Below, in pieces: positions 1 through 5,178 of a DNA stretch of 7,821 bases. The notes beneath the pieces were generated by a model. The model did no database searches. It had not been told where the DNA came from and saw only the letters and a program-made list of their open reading frames with translations. The DNA is from Bacteroidota bacterium. GTDB taxonomy: Bacteria > Bacteroidota > Bacteroidia > Chitinophagales > Chitinophagaceae. The stretch is from NCBI GenBank assembly GCA_023396345.1, contig JAEWWO010000178.1, positions 1 through 7,821 on the forward strand, read 5' to 3'. Each line of letters opens with the position of its first letter. Position 1 is the first letter of the stretch. The position numbers were made by a program, and so were the translations under genes.

Positions 1-399
1 ACCATAGGCTATTTAAAAGATGGTTTTGATGCATGGAAACAGTCGGGCAAAGAAGTTGATACCATAAACTCAATTACAGTTAACGAATTTGCAGAAGTGC
101 ATAACGAAGATAAAAATATAGATGTTGTAGATGTAAGAAAAGCATCGGAATACGAAGCTGAACATATTATAGATGCTACCAACGTACCGCTTGATTATAT
201 CAATGAAAACTTCAGACAATTAGATAAAGATAAAACCTACTATGTGCATTGTGCAGGAGGCTATCGTTCCATGATTTTTGTTTCTATTCTTAAAGCAAGA
301 GGATACGAAAACCTTGTCAACATTAAAGGAGGGTTTAAAGATATCAAGGAAAGTGAAAAGTTTGAGTTGACAGATTATGTTTGTCCAAATTCAAAATAA
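1..399 (+). CDS. Rhodanese-domain protein, C-terminal part (probable MBL-fold persulfide dioxygenase/rhodanese fusion)
   Basis: The reading frame is open from base 1, so the true start lies left of the window; the GTG at 97 is internal. The first residues (GYLKDGFDAW) look like the end of one rhodanese domain. A second, complete rhodanese domain follows: DVVDVRKASEYEAEHI, the VPLDYI strand, and the active-site loop CAGGYRS with the catalytic Cys codon at 250-252, then a GGF turn. Rhodaneses carry sulfane sulfur as a cysteine persulfide. A tandem-rhodanese C-terminus is typical of MBL-fold persulfide dioxygenase fusions of the CstB/Blh type, which oxidise persulfide to sulfite or thiosulfate. 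That N-terminal domain is outside the window, so the fusion is inferred. It is the first visible gene of a same-strand sulfur operon. A protein made only of tandem rhodanese domains is the alternative. Confidence 0.8.
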   Translation, partial: TIGYLKDGFDAWKQSGKEVDTINSITVNEFAEVHNEDKNIDVVDVRKASEYEAEHIIDATNVPLDYINENFRQLDKDKTYYVHCAGGYRSMIFVSILKARGYENLVNIKGGFKDIKESEKFELTDYVCPNSK

Positions 400-425
400 T
401 ATCATCAAATAATTTATTAAAAATA

Positions 426-457
426 TTTTCTCAATCTCTTTGCAGAGATTGAGAAAA
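426..457 (+). terminator. 14-bp perfect hairpin between two sulfur-operon genes, without a U-tract
   Basis: TTTTCTCAATCTCT (426-439) and AGAGATTGAGAAAA (444-457) are exact reverse complements around a TTGC loop. It lies 26 bases after the rhodanese stop and 16 before the next start. On neither strand is the stem followed by a clean T-run, so a classical intrinsic terminator is doubtful. It may act as a partial terminator, an RNA-processing site or a 3'-end stabiliser that sets different expression for the genes on either side. Confidence 0.45.
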
Positions 458-473
458 ATAAATATCCGTATAT

Positions 474-950
474 ATGAAACAAAATATTGGAGTTACAGAC
501 AAATTGCTTAGAATAGTTCTTGGTTTTATCGGCGTATACTTATTCTTTTATTACGAAATGGCAGGAACTGCGGCTTATATTTCTTTAGCAGTTGGTCTGC
601 TCCTGTTGGTTACAGCATTTGCCGGCACGTGTCCTATTTATTCTATTTTAGGCATTAGTACCAACCCAATGGCAAAATTAAATCTGAAAGAAGAACTGGA
701 AAACGGCGGAATGATTGTGGATGTAAGAACTCCGCAAGAGTATGCCTCAGGACATATCAGCGGAAGTATTAATGTGCCGCTAAACACCATAGCATCAAAG
801 AAACAGGAGCTTACAAAAAAATATAAAACTATTATAACCTGTTGTGCATCAGGCATGAGAAGTGCTTCTGCAAAAAGTATGTTATCCGGCACAGATACAA
901 AAGTTATTAACGGAGGAAGCTGGCAAAGTCTTCAGTCAAAAATAAAATAA
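474..950 (+). CDS. DUF2892 (YgaP-like) membrane domain fused to a rhodanese domain
   Basis: This 158-residue protein begins with a DUF2892/YgaP-type membrane module at residues 1-65: MKQNIGVTDKLLRI, two hydrophobic segments at about 12-27 and 33-50, and the family signature GTCPIYSILG at 51-60. A rhodanese domain follows at about 68-158, with DVRTPQEYASGHISGSINVPL at 83-103 and the active-site loop CCASGMRS at 123-130. By the CX4R spacing Cys124 is the catalytic residue, with Cys123 next to it. E. coli YgaP has the reverse order, rhodanese first and membrane hairpin last. The rhodanese domain presumably sits on the cytoplasmic face and receives sulfane sulfur near the YeeE transporters encoded downstream; that coupling is inferred. 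The next start lies 5 bases beyond the stop, so co-translation is likely. Confidence 0.85.
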   Translation: MKQNIGVTDKLLRIVLGFIGVYLFFYYEMAGTAAYISLAVGLLLLVTAFAGTCPIYSILGISTNPMAKLNLKEELENGGMIVDVRTPQEYASGHISGSINVPLNTIASKKQELTKKYKTIITCCASGMRSASAKSMLSGTDTKVINGGSWQSLQSKIK

Positions 951-955
951 AAAGA

Positions 956-1204
956 ATGAATAAAATAAAAACATACATCAGTCAATGGAGTGCTATGCGT
1001 ACTATACGTTTGATACTGGGCGCTGTACTTATTGCTCAGGGTATTTATACACACGATTATGCAATTGCTTTGTTGGGAGGATTATTCACATTAATGCCTT
1101 TGCTCAACGTAGGCTGTTGCAGCGCAAACACATGCAATCCCAATCTCAAAAAGACAAATACAAATATCAATCAGGAAGAAGTTATTTTTGAAGAAGTAAA
1201 ATAA
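956..1204 (+). CDS. Small DUF2892-like membrane protein with a CC-x4-C motif
   Basis: This is an 82-residue protein. A cytoplasmic-looking N-terminus (SQWSAMRTIRLILG) leads into two hydrophobic segments at about 17-31 and 35-50. Then comes NVGCCSANTCN, with cysteines at 54, 55 and 60, and a polar tail ending in acidic residues. The layout resembles the short form of the DUF2892/YgaP membrane domain, in which a cysteine cluster follows the second membrane segment. No enzyme domain is present. The clustered cysteines at the membrane boundary could hold sulfane sulfur or a metal; this is inferred from the operon. It starts 5 bases after the preceding gene and ends 18 bases before the first YeeE gene, so it is an integral operon member. 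Family assignment is moderately sure, function unknown. Confidence 0.75.
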   Translation: MNKIKTYISQWSAMRTIRLILGAVLIAQGIYTHDYAIALLGGLFTLMPLLNVGCCSANTCNPNLKKTNTNINQEEVIFEEVK

Positions 1205-1222
1205 ATAAAACACATCATCATT

Positions 1223-1792
1223 ATGAATTTAATTGAATGGATTAGCCAGCCATGGCCTTGGTATGTAGCAGGTCCACTGTTGGGATTGACAGTGCCTTTA
1301 TTATTAATTTTGGGTAATAAGAGTTTTGGTATTTCTTCTTCATTAAGACATATTTGCGCCTCTTGTTTTCCTGCAAAAGTTCCTTTTTTTCAATACAACT
1401 GGAAAAAAGAATCATGGAATTTATTCTTTGTGCTGGGTATATTTTTTGGCGGAATGATTGCTTTTTTCTTATTGGGAAATCCTGAACAAATAAATGTGCA
1501 TCCGGCTCTTGCAGAAGATTTGAAACAATACAATATTACCAATTACGAAGGAATAGTACCACAAGAATTATTTAGCTGGGAAAGTTTATTCACGCTTAGG
1601 GGAATTATTATGATGGTATTCGGCGGCTTCATGGTAGGCTTTGGTACACGCTATGCCGGAGGCTGCACAAGCGGACATTCTATTATGGGCTTATCCAATC
1701 TTCAATGGCCATCATTGATAGCCACCATCTGTTTTATGGCAGGAGGTTTTTTAATGGCTAATTTTATTTTACCTTTTATACTTGCATTATAA
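1223..1792 (+). CDS. YeeE/YedE family sulfur transporter, first half-size subunit
   Basis: This is a 189-residue membrane protein of the YeeE/YedE (DUF395, sulfur transport) family. It has hydrophobic segments at about 13-31, 66-85, 125-143 and 162-188. Family motifs are FGISSSLRHICASC (35-48) and the signature GFGTRYAGGCTSGHSIMGLS (139-158), whose Cys148 corresponds to the sulfur-relaying cysteines of the family. TsuA, a full-length YeeE, imports thiosulfate through a series of conserved cysteines. Here the family is split into two half-size genes, an arrangement also called PmpA/PmpB. Its stop codon overlaps the start of the second half (TAATG), which suggests translational coupling and a 1:1 complex. 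The substrate may be thiosulfate or another reduced sulfur species; the sequence does not decide. Confidence 0.88.
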   Translation: MNLIEWISQPWPWYVAGPLLGLTVPLLLILGNKSFGISSSLRHICASCFPAKVPFFQYNWKKESWNLFFVLGIFFGGMIAFFLLGNPEQINVHPALAEDLKQYNITNYEGIVPQELFSWESLFTLRGIIMMVFGGFMVGFGTRYAGGCTSGHSIMGLSNLQWPSLIATICFMAGGFLMANFILPFILAL

Positions 1793-2298
1793 TGAAAAAT
1801 TACAACGACGAATTTCAGATAGAAGACATTGAGAAACGCAGGCAGGATGCCATGTGTGTAAACGAAAGCAGTGAGCAGCCTAAATGGTACAGTTATATTA
1901 AATACCTGTTGATGGGCATACTCTTCGGCATTATACTGGTAAAAGGTGAAGTAGTAAGCTGGTTCCGCATTCAGGAAATGTTCAGACTTCAATCCTTTCA
2001 TATGTACGGAGTAATAGGTTCTGCAATTGCTGTAGGAGCTTTATCTGTATTCCTGATAAAAAAATTCAATATAAAAACCATTAATGGAGAAAAAATTGTC
2101 CTGACCGATAAAAAATTCAATAAAGGAAATATTTACGGCGGATTAATTTTCGGATTCGGATGGGCATTAACAGGAGCTTGCCCCGGACCACTTTTTGCAC
2201 AGATTGGAACAGGTGCAACCGTTATTATTGTTACCTTACTGAGTGCTGTTGCCGGCACATGGGTTTATGGAAAATTCAGAGAAAAACTACCACATTAA
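1792..2298 (+). CDS. YeeE/YedE family sulfur transporter, second half-size subunit
   Basis: This 168-residue protein has a charged N-terminal tail of about 30 residues, longer than needed for a minimal membrane half. Hydrophobic segments follow at about 33-50, 70-89, 113-130 and 140-160. The second-half YeeE signature is GFGWALTGACPGPLF (121-135), with Cys130 as the likely sulfur-handling residue. WYSYIKYLLMGILFGIIL (32-49) and the SFHMYG turn also match the family. It starts on the A of the preceding stop codon (1-base overlap), so it is almost certainly made together with the first half and pairs with it. A rhodanese gene begins 9 bases after its stop. No TusA/YeeD-type partner, which accompanies YeeE in many bacteria, is encoded between or next to these genes; the rhodaneses may fill that role (inference). 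Confidence 0.87.
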   Translation: MKNYNDEFQIEDIEKRRQDAMCVNESSEQPKWYSYIKYLLMGILFGIILVKGEVVSWFRIQEMFRLQSFHMYGVIGSAIAVGALSVFLIKKFNIKTINGEKIVLTDKKFNKGNIYGGLIFGFGWALTGACPGPLFAQIGTGATVIIVTLLSAVAGTWVYGKFREKLPH

Positions 2299-2307
2299 AA
2301 AATATTT

Positions 2308-2589
2308 ATGCAAAACCTTCAGGATATTTTACAGGCGGAAAGTAAAACTTTCCTCGATGTAAGAACGCATAGCGAATACAACCAACACCACATTGAAAAT
2401 GCAGTACACATACCGCTTAATGAAATTCCGGATCGACTGGAAGAGATAAAGGCATTGAGCAAACCAATTGTTGTGTACTGCCTTTCAGGTGGAAGAAGTA
2501 CCAATGCATACAACTATCTTAAACAAAACAACGTGGAAGATGTGTATAACGGCGGAGGTATTTCCATGCTTGAGATGATGCTTTTGTAA
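2308..2589 (+). CDS. Single-domain rhodanese sulfurtransferase
   Basis: This is a 93-residue stand-alone rhodanese domain, about the size of GlpE and PspE cores. FLDVRTHSEYNQHHIENAVHIP (residues 15-36) is the DVR/H-I/A-x-x-IP signature. YCLSGGRS (57-64) is the active-site loop, with catalytic Cys58 and Arg63 in CX4R spacing. NGGGISM near the end is the usual C-terminal glycine turn. There is no signal peptide, so it should be cytoplasmic. As the last gene of the sulfur operon it is a good candidate acceptor for sulfur brought in by the YeeE pair (inference). Its stop lies only 3 bases from the stop of the convergent ZIP gene, with no room for an intergenic terminator. Confidence 0.9.
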   Translation: MQNLQDILQAESKTFLDVRTHSEYNQHHIENAVHIPLNEIPDRLEEIKALSKPIVVYCLSGGRSTNAYNYLKQNNVEDVYNGGGISMLEMMLL

Positions 2590-2592
2590 GCA

Positions 2593-3411
2593 TTATCCTA
2601 AAGCTACATCCAGCGACATCATAATAATAAAGCCAAGCACAAAGCCAAGTGTAGACAAATCTGTATTATTGCTTTGTTGTGCTTCGGGTACAACTTCTTC
2701 AATAACCACATACAACATAGCACCGGCAGCAAAAGCCAGCGCATAAGGCAAAATTGGCGTAAAGAAACTTACAGCCAACGCACCGGCAACACCGGCAATA
2801 GGTTCAACTAATGCTGATGATTGTCCGTATAAAAAACTTTTTTTACGACTCATACCCATTCGTCTTAAAGGCACAGCTACGGCAATACCTTCGGGAAAAT
2901 TTTGCAAGCCAATGCCAATGGCTAAAGTAACGGCACCGGCAATGGTTGCCTCAGGGATTCCCGCTGCAACGCCTCCAAATAAAACACCCACAGCCAAACC
3001 TTCGGGAATATTGTGTAAAGTGATAGCCAAAGTCAACAAGGTTGTTCGCTGCCAGGGAGACTTCATACCTTCCGCCTCTTTAAATCCTATGTGAAGATGA
3101 GGTAATAATTTATCTAATAAAAAAATAAACAATGCACCTAAGAAAAAACCGACAGCAGCAGGAATTACTTTTATAAAACCCTCGCCATCGCTCATGGCTA
3201 TTGCCGGGTTCAGCAAACTCCAGAAGCTTGCAGCAACCATTACTCCACCGGTAAAACCCAACATACCGTCGAGCAGCTTTTGATTAAGATTTTTTATAAA
3301 AAGAACAACAGAAGCACCCAATGCAGTAAGCAACCACGTAAACAAAGTAGCTAACAACGCTGCCAGCACAGGATCTATACTTTGAAAATATTCTATAACA
3401 CGCTCCATCAT
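2593..3411 (-). CDS. ZIP family divalent metal transporter (ZupT/GufA-like)
   Basis: This 272-residue ZIP permease mediates uptake of zinc or other divalent cations. There are about eight hydrophobic segments. The two ZIP metal-site motifs are present: TLHNIPEGLAVG (131-142, with His133 and Glu137) and GLQNFPEGIAVAVP (168-181, with Asn171 and Glu174). LVEPIAG (201-207) and IEEVVPEA (237-244) are also typical of bacterial ZupT/GufA proteins. A variable loop at about 100-120 contains PHLHIGFKEAEG, with histidines often found in the ZIP loop. Two ATG codons lie in tandem (3411 and 3408); the upstream one is given, but either could be used. It converges on the sulfur operon with a 3-base gap. Metal specificity cannot be read from the sequence. 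Confidence 0.93.
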   Translation of the reverse strand: MMERVIEYFQSIDPVLAALLATLFTWLLTALGASVVLFIKNLNQKLLDGMLGFTGGVMVAASFWSLLNPAIAMSDGEGFIKVIPAAVGFFLGALFIFLLDKLLPHLHIGFKEAEGMKSPWQRTTLLTLAITLHNIPEGLAVGVLFGGVAAGIPEATIAGAVTLAIGIGLQNFPEGIAVAVPLRRMGMSRKKSFLYGQSSALVEPIAGVAGALAVSFFTPILPYALAFAAGAMLYVVIEEVVPEAQQSNNTDLSTLGFVLGFIIMMSLDVALG

Positions 3412-3431
3412 AAGTTCTTCAAATAAAGAAA

Positions 3432-3439
3432 CAAATGTA
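3432..3439 (-). promoter_or_regulatory. Candidate -7 promoter box for the ZIP gene
   Basis: On the minus strand this octamer reads TACATTTG, an exact fit to the Bacteroidota TAnnTTTG -7 element. It lies 20 bases upstream of the ZIP start codon, so a short leader is expected. I see no convincing TTTG -33 element at the usual distance, so this is only a candidate. Confidence 0.4.
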
Positions 3440-3452
3440 CGGTTTTATAAAA

Positions 3453-3533
3453 TTATTTTTTAGAATTTATATACGCTAACAATTCTTTGGGTCTGTCAGT
3501 CTGAATTATAGAAGCTTCTTTTTTAATAATTTT
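3453..3533 (-). pseudogene. Probable C-terminal relic of a glycerophosphodiester phosphodiesterase
   Basis: Read on the minus strand, this short open stretch encodes a peptide whose core is IIQTDRPKELLAYI, followed by NSKK and a TAA stop at 3455-3453. That core closely matches the extreme C-terminus of glycerophosphodiester phosphodiesterases, where an (I/M)QTD(R/N)P-x-x-L-x-x-YL motif precedes the end. Upstream it is interrupted within a few codons by an in-frame stop at 3536-3534, and I find no start codon or catalytic part. It is therefore best read as the leftover tail of a gene deleted between the ZIP and ecotin genes. The identification rests on one short motif and is an inference. The rest of 3412-3591 shows no coding signal that I can support. 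Confidence 0.5.
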
Positions 3534-3591
3534 TTATATACGTTTATGTAATTGGAATAGGTTTTGCATCCTGTAATAAAAACATGTACGT

Positions 3592-3687
3592 ATGAAGCAA
3601 TCATTTCTAATTTTATGGGTAAGTTGTAGTATAGTTTTATTTCCTGTACTACACCACAAACAATTCAAAATACTGCAACATCAGTGA
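3592..3687 (+). pseudogene. Out-of-frame lipoprotein signal peptide belonging to ecotin
   Basis: An ATG at 3592 opens a frame reading MKQSFLILWVSCSIVL, a basic start followed by a hydrophobic stretch, as in a signal peptide. It then runs into non-hydrophobic residues and stops at 3685-3687, overlapping the start region of ecotin. The ecotin frame upstream of its GTG reads SFISCTTPQTIQNTATS, a lipobox-like cysteine and a serine/threonine linker, but has no start codon before a stop at 3627-3629. Adding one T anywhere in 3635-3642 joins the two into a standard lipoprotein leader (IVFISC or IVLFSC) and a 174-residue ecotin. Either the source genome carries a one-base deletion or the sequence has an error in this T-rich run. 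Confidence 0.7.
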
Positions 3688-4115
3688 TAACCAATACAGA
3701 AAATATTTCTGATATTTTAAAACAAATGCCTGCGCCTAAAGATGGCTACAAGCGAATGGTGATAAGCGTTCCGGGTAAAAAAGATTTAAAGGAAGAAGCA
3801 AACTATAAAGTAGAAATTATCCCGGGAAAACAGATGAAAGTAGATTGTAATAAACACGGACTTATGGGAGAACTTACAGAAAAAAATCTGGAAGGATGGG
3901 GCTATACTTACTATGAGTTTACCGGTAGCGGAGATGTTTTTTCTACAAAGATGGGATGTCCTAGTAATACTTTGCGTGATGAATTTGTTTCAGGCAAAAC
4001 ACAAATGGTAACGTACAACAGCAAAATGCCTGTTGTAGTATACATACCTGAATCACTTGACTTGCGTTACAAAATATGGGAAGCAGGTTCTGCTAATTCA
4101 GCAATACAAAACTAA
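3684..4115 (+). CDS. eco: Ecotin, serine protease inhibitor (mature domain)
   Basis: The 143 residues from the in-frame GTG at 3684 cover the whole ecotin fold. Matches to E. coli ecotin run along the protein: VDCNKHGLMGEL (53-64), NLEGWGYTYYEF (68-79), YNSKMPVVVYIPESLDLRYKIW (111-132). The disulfide cysteines are Cys55 and Cys92. The reactive loop reads STKMGCP (87-93), aligned with STMMACP in E. coli, so P1 is Lys89 rather than Met. Ecotins are dimeric periplasmic or surface inhibitors of trypsin-fold proteases, thought to shield bacteria from host or predator enzymes. The GTG is a formal start only: the real protein probably begins at 3592 with a lipoprotein signal peptide one base out of frame. 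Its stop is 9 bases from the convergent small gene. Confidence 0.92.
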   Translation: MITNTENISDILKQMPAPKDGYKRMVISVPGKKDLKEEANYKVEIIPGKQMKVDCNKHGLMGELTEKNLEGWGYTYYEFTGSGDVFSTKMGCPSNTLRDEFVSGKTQMVTYNSKMPVVVYIPESLDLRYKIWEAGSANSAIQN

Positions 4116-4124
4116 TACGTTTAT

Positions 4125-4271
4125 TTACTGCTTGGGAAATATTTGATCAACCGCACCGCTGATCATAGGAAATTTTTCTTTTACATAATCAGCTACTACA
4201 TTGATAGCATTCTTAGCCTGCTCATCAGTTAATCCTGCTTGCTTTACCAGTTTGTCTATTAGCTCCTGCAT
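4125..4271 (-). CDS. Small uncharacterised protein, 48 residues
   Basis: An ATG at 4271 opens a 48-residue frame: MQELIDKLVKQAGLTDEQAKNA, then INVVADYVKEKFPMISGA and a short end VDQIFPKQ. It has no signal peptide or membrane segment. It looks like two amphipathic helices joined by a short turn (GLTDEQA is a helix cap), a composition seen in many small acidic/basic Bacteroidota proteins of unknown function. It lies 5 bases downstream of the esterase stop on the same strand, so the two are probably co-transcribed. Base composition and codon use resemble those of its neighbours. I do not recognise a named family, and no function is proposed. Confidence 0.68.
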   Translation of the reverse strand: MQELIDKLVKQAGLTDEQAKNAINVVADYVKEKFPMISGAVDQIFPKQ

Positions 4272-4276
4272 AATAA

Positions 4277-5104
4277 TTATTTTAGTTGATTTTTAAAATG
4301 TTGGTTCAGATAATACATCTGATAAAGAATAGCATTGTTCCAGTAATCCCAGTTGTGCTTACCGGGACGTTCAATATAATCATGCTCTATCTTTAACTGC
4401 GTTAGCGTTTGATGCAGTACTCTGTTTACATCGAGAAAGAAATCCTCTGTACCACAATCAAGAACAATGTTCAGTTCTTTATTTTTCAGCGTATGTACTA
4501 AATATTGTGTAGTATGTTGCACCCATCTTTCGGTATTATCTTCATAGCTTCCCAACCTTTTGGCAATATCCCAACTGGTGGGGAAAGGAGTAAAATCAAC
4601 ACCTCCGCTCAAAGATATAGCAGCACTATATAAGTTTTTATGTTTAATGGAAAGATAAAGAGCTCCATGTCCTCCCATGCTCAAACCCGCTATAGCTCTG
4701 CCTTTGCGATCTTTAATAGTTCTGTAATGCGTTTCTGTATAATTTAAAACTTCGCGGGTAATATGTGTTTCGTAGCGAAAGCTGTCATTAATCGGACTGT
4801 TGAAATACCAACTGCTATATCCACCGTCGGGACATACTACAATGATGTTATTCTCGTCAACAGATGTCTTCAGATTAGGAGCCTTTGTAACCCACCCTGA
4901 ATAATTATCACTATAGCCGTGGAGCAAATAAAGCACAGGATAATTGTGCTTGGTATTTTTTGTATAAGAATCAGGAGTAATAATCACGCATTTTATATTT
5001 TTTTTCATTGATGTGCTGTAAATATTTACAGTATCAACTTTTGCGGCAGATGCTGATGAAGCCGCAAAACAAAGAATTAATAAACCAAACAAAAATTTAT
5101 GCAT
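4277..5104 (-). CDS. Secreted alpha/beta-hydrolase esterase (esterase D / PF00756 type)
   Basis: This 275-residue protein starts with a signal peptide: MHKFLFGLLILCFAASSASA, cleavage expected near residue 20-21. The body is an esterase D-type alpha/beta hydrolase. The oxyanion strand is YLLHGYSDN (59-67). The nucleophile elbow is AGLSMGGHGA (139-148), with Ser142. The likely acid is Asp221 in DCGTEDFF (Asp216 is the other candidate), and the base is His250 in PGKHNWDYW. These are the features of the family that includes tributyrin esterases, feruloyl/acetyl-xylan esterases and mycolyltransferase-like enzymes. The substrate is not evident; an ester of a sugar or lipid in the periplasm is likely. 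The start lies just after the nusG terminator, so it is a separate transcription unit that probably includes the 48-residue gene downstream. Confidence 0.88.
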   Translation of the reverse strand: MHKFLFGLLILCFAASSASAAKVDTVNIYSTSMKKNIKCVIITPDSYTKNTKHNYPVLYLLHGYSDNYSGWVTKAPNLKTSVDENNIIVVCPDGGYSSWYFNSPINDSFRYETHITREVLNYTETHYRTIKDRKGRAIAGLSMGGHGALYLSIKHKNLYSAAISLSGGVDFTPFPTSWDIAKRLGSYEDNTERWVQHTTQYLVHTLKNKELNIVLDCGTEDFFLDVNRVLHQTLTQLKIEHDYIERPGKHNWDYWNNAILYQMYYLNQHFKNQLK

Positions 5105-5117
5105 GTTCTGTCTATAT

Positions 5118-5149
5118 AAAAAAGTTCCGATAAAAAATTTTATCGGAAC
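5118..5149 (-). terminator. Intrinsic terminator after nusG
   Basis: GTTCCGATAAAA (5124-5135) and TTTTATCGGAAC (5138-5149) form a perfect 12-bp inverted repeat; the two-base centre means about 11 bp with a four-base loop in RNA. On the minus strand it is followed directly by six T residues (A-run 5118-5123). It lies 29 bases past the nusG stop and should end the tRNA-tuf-secE-nusG transcript. It sits 13 bases before the esterase start. Confidence 0.88.
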
Positions 5150-5156
5150 AAATATA
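5149..5156 (-). promoter_or_regulatory. Candidate -7 promoter box for the esterase gene
   Basis: The minus strand reads TATATTTG, an exact match to the Bacteroidota TAnnTTTG -7 consensus, and its last base is the first base of the nusG terminator stem. Transcription from here would start inside the first arm of the stem, so the esterase mRNA could not form the full hairpin. No clear TTTG -33 element is visible, so the call is tentative. Confidence 0.35.
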
Positions 5157-5178
5157 ATCTTTAATAAATAAATCTGAA

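Noticed and set aside
97..399. A GTG-initiated 100-residue protein
   Set aside because: The frame stays open to base 1 and the upstream residues match the end of a rhodanese domain, so the GTG is internal.
1702..2001. Minus-strand frame across the two YeeE genes
   Set aside because: Both YeeE halves are clearly coding on the plus strand and the antisense product resembles nothing.
3558..3566. TAGGTTTTG as an ecotin promoter -7 box
   Set aside because: The spacing is one base too long for TAnnTTTG and no -33 partner is visible.
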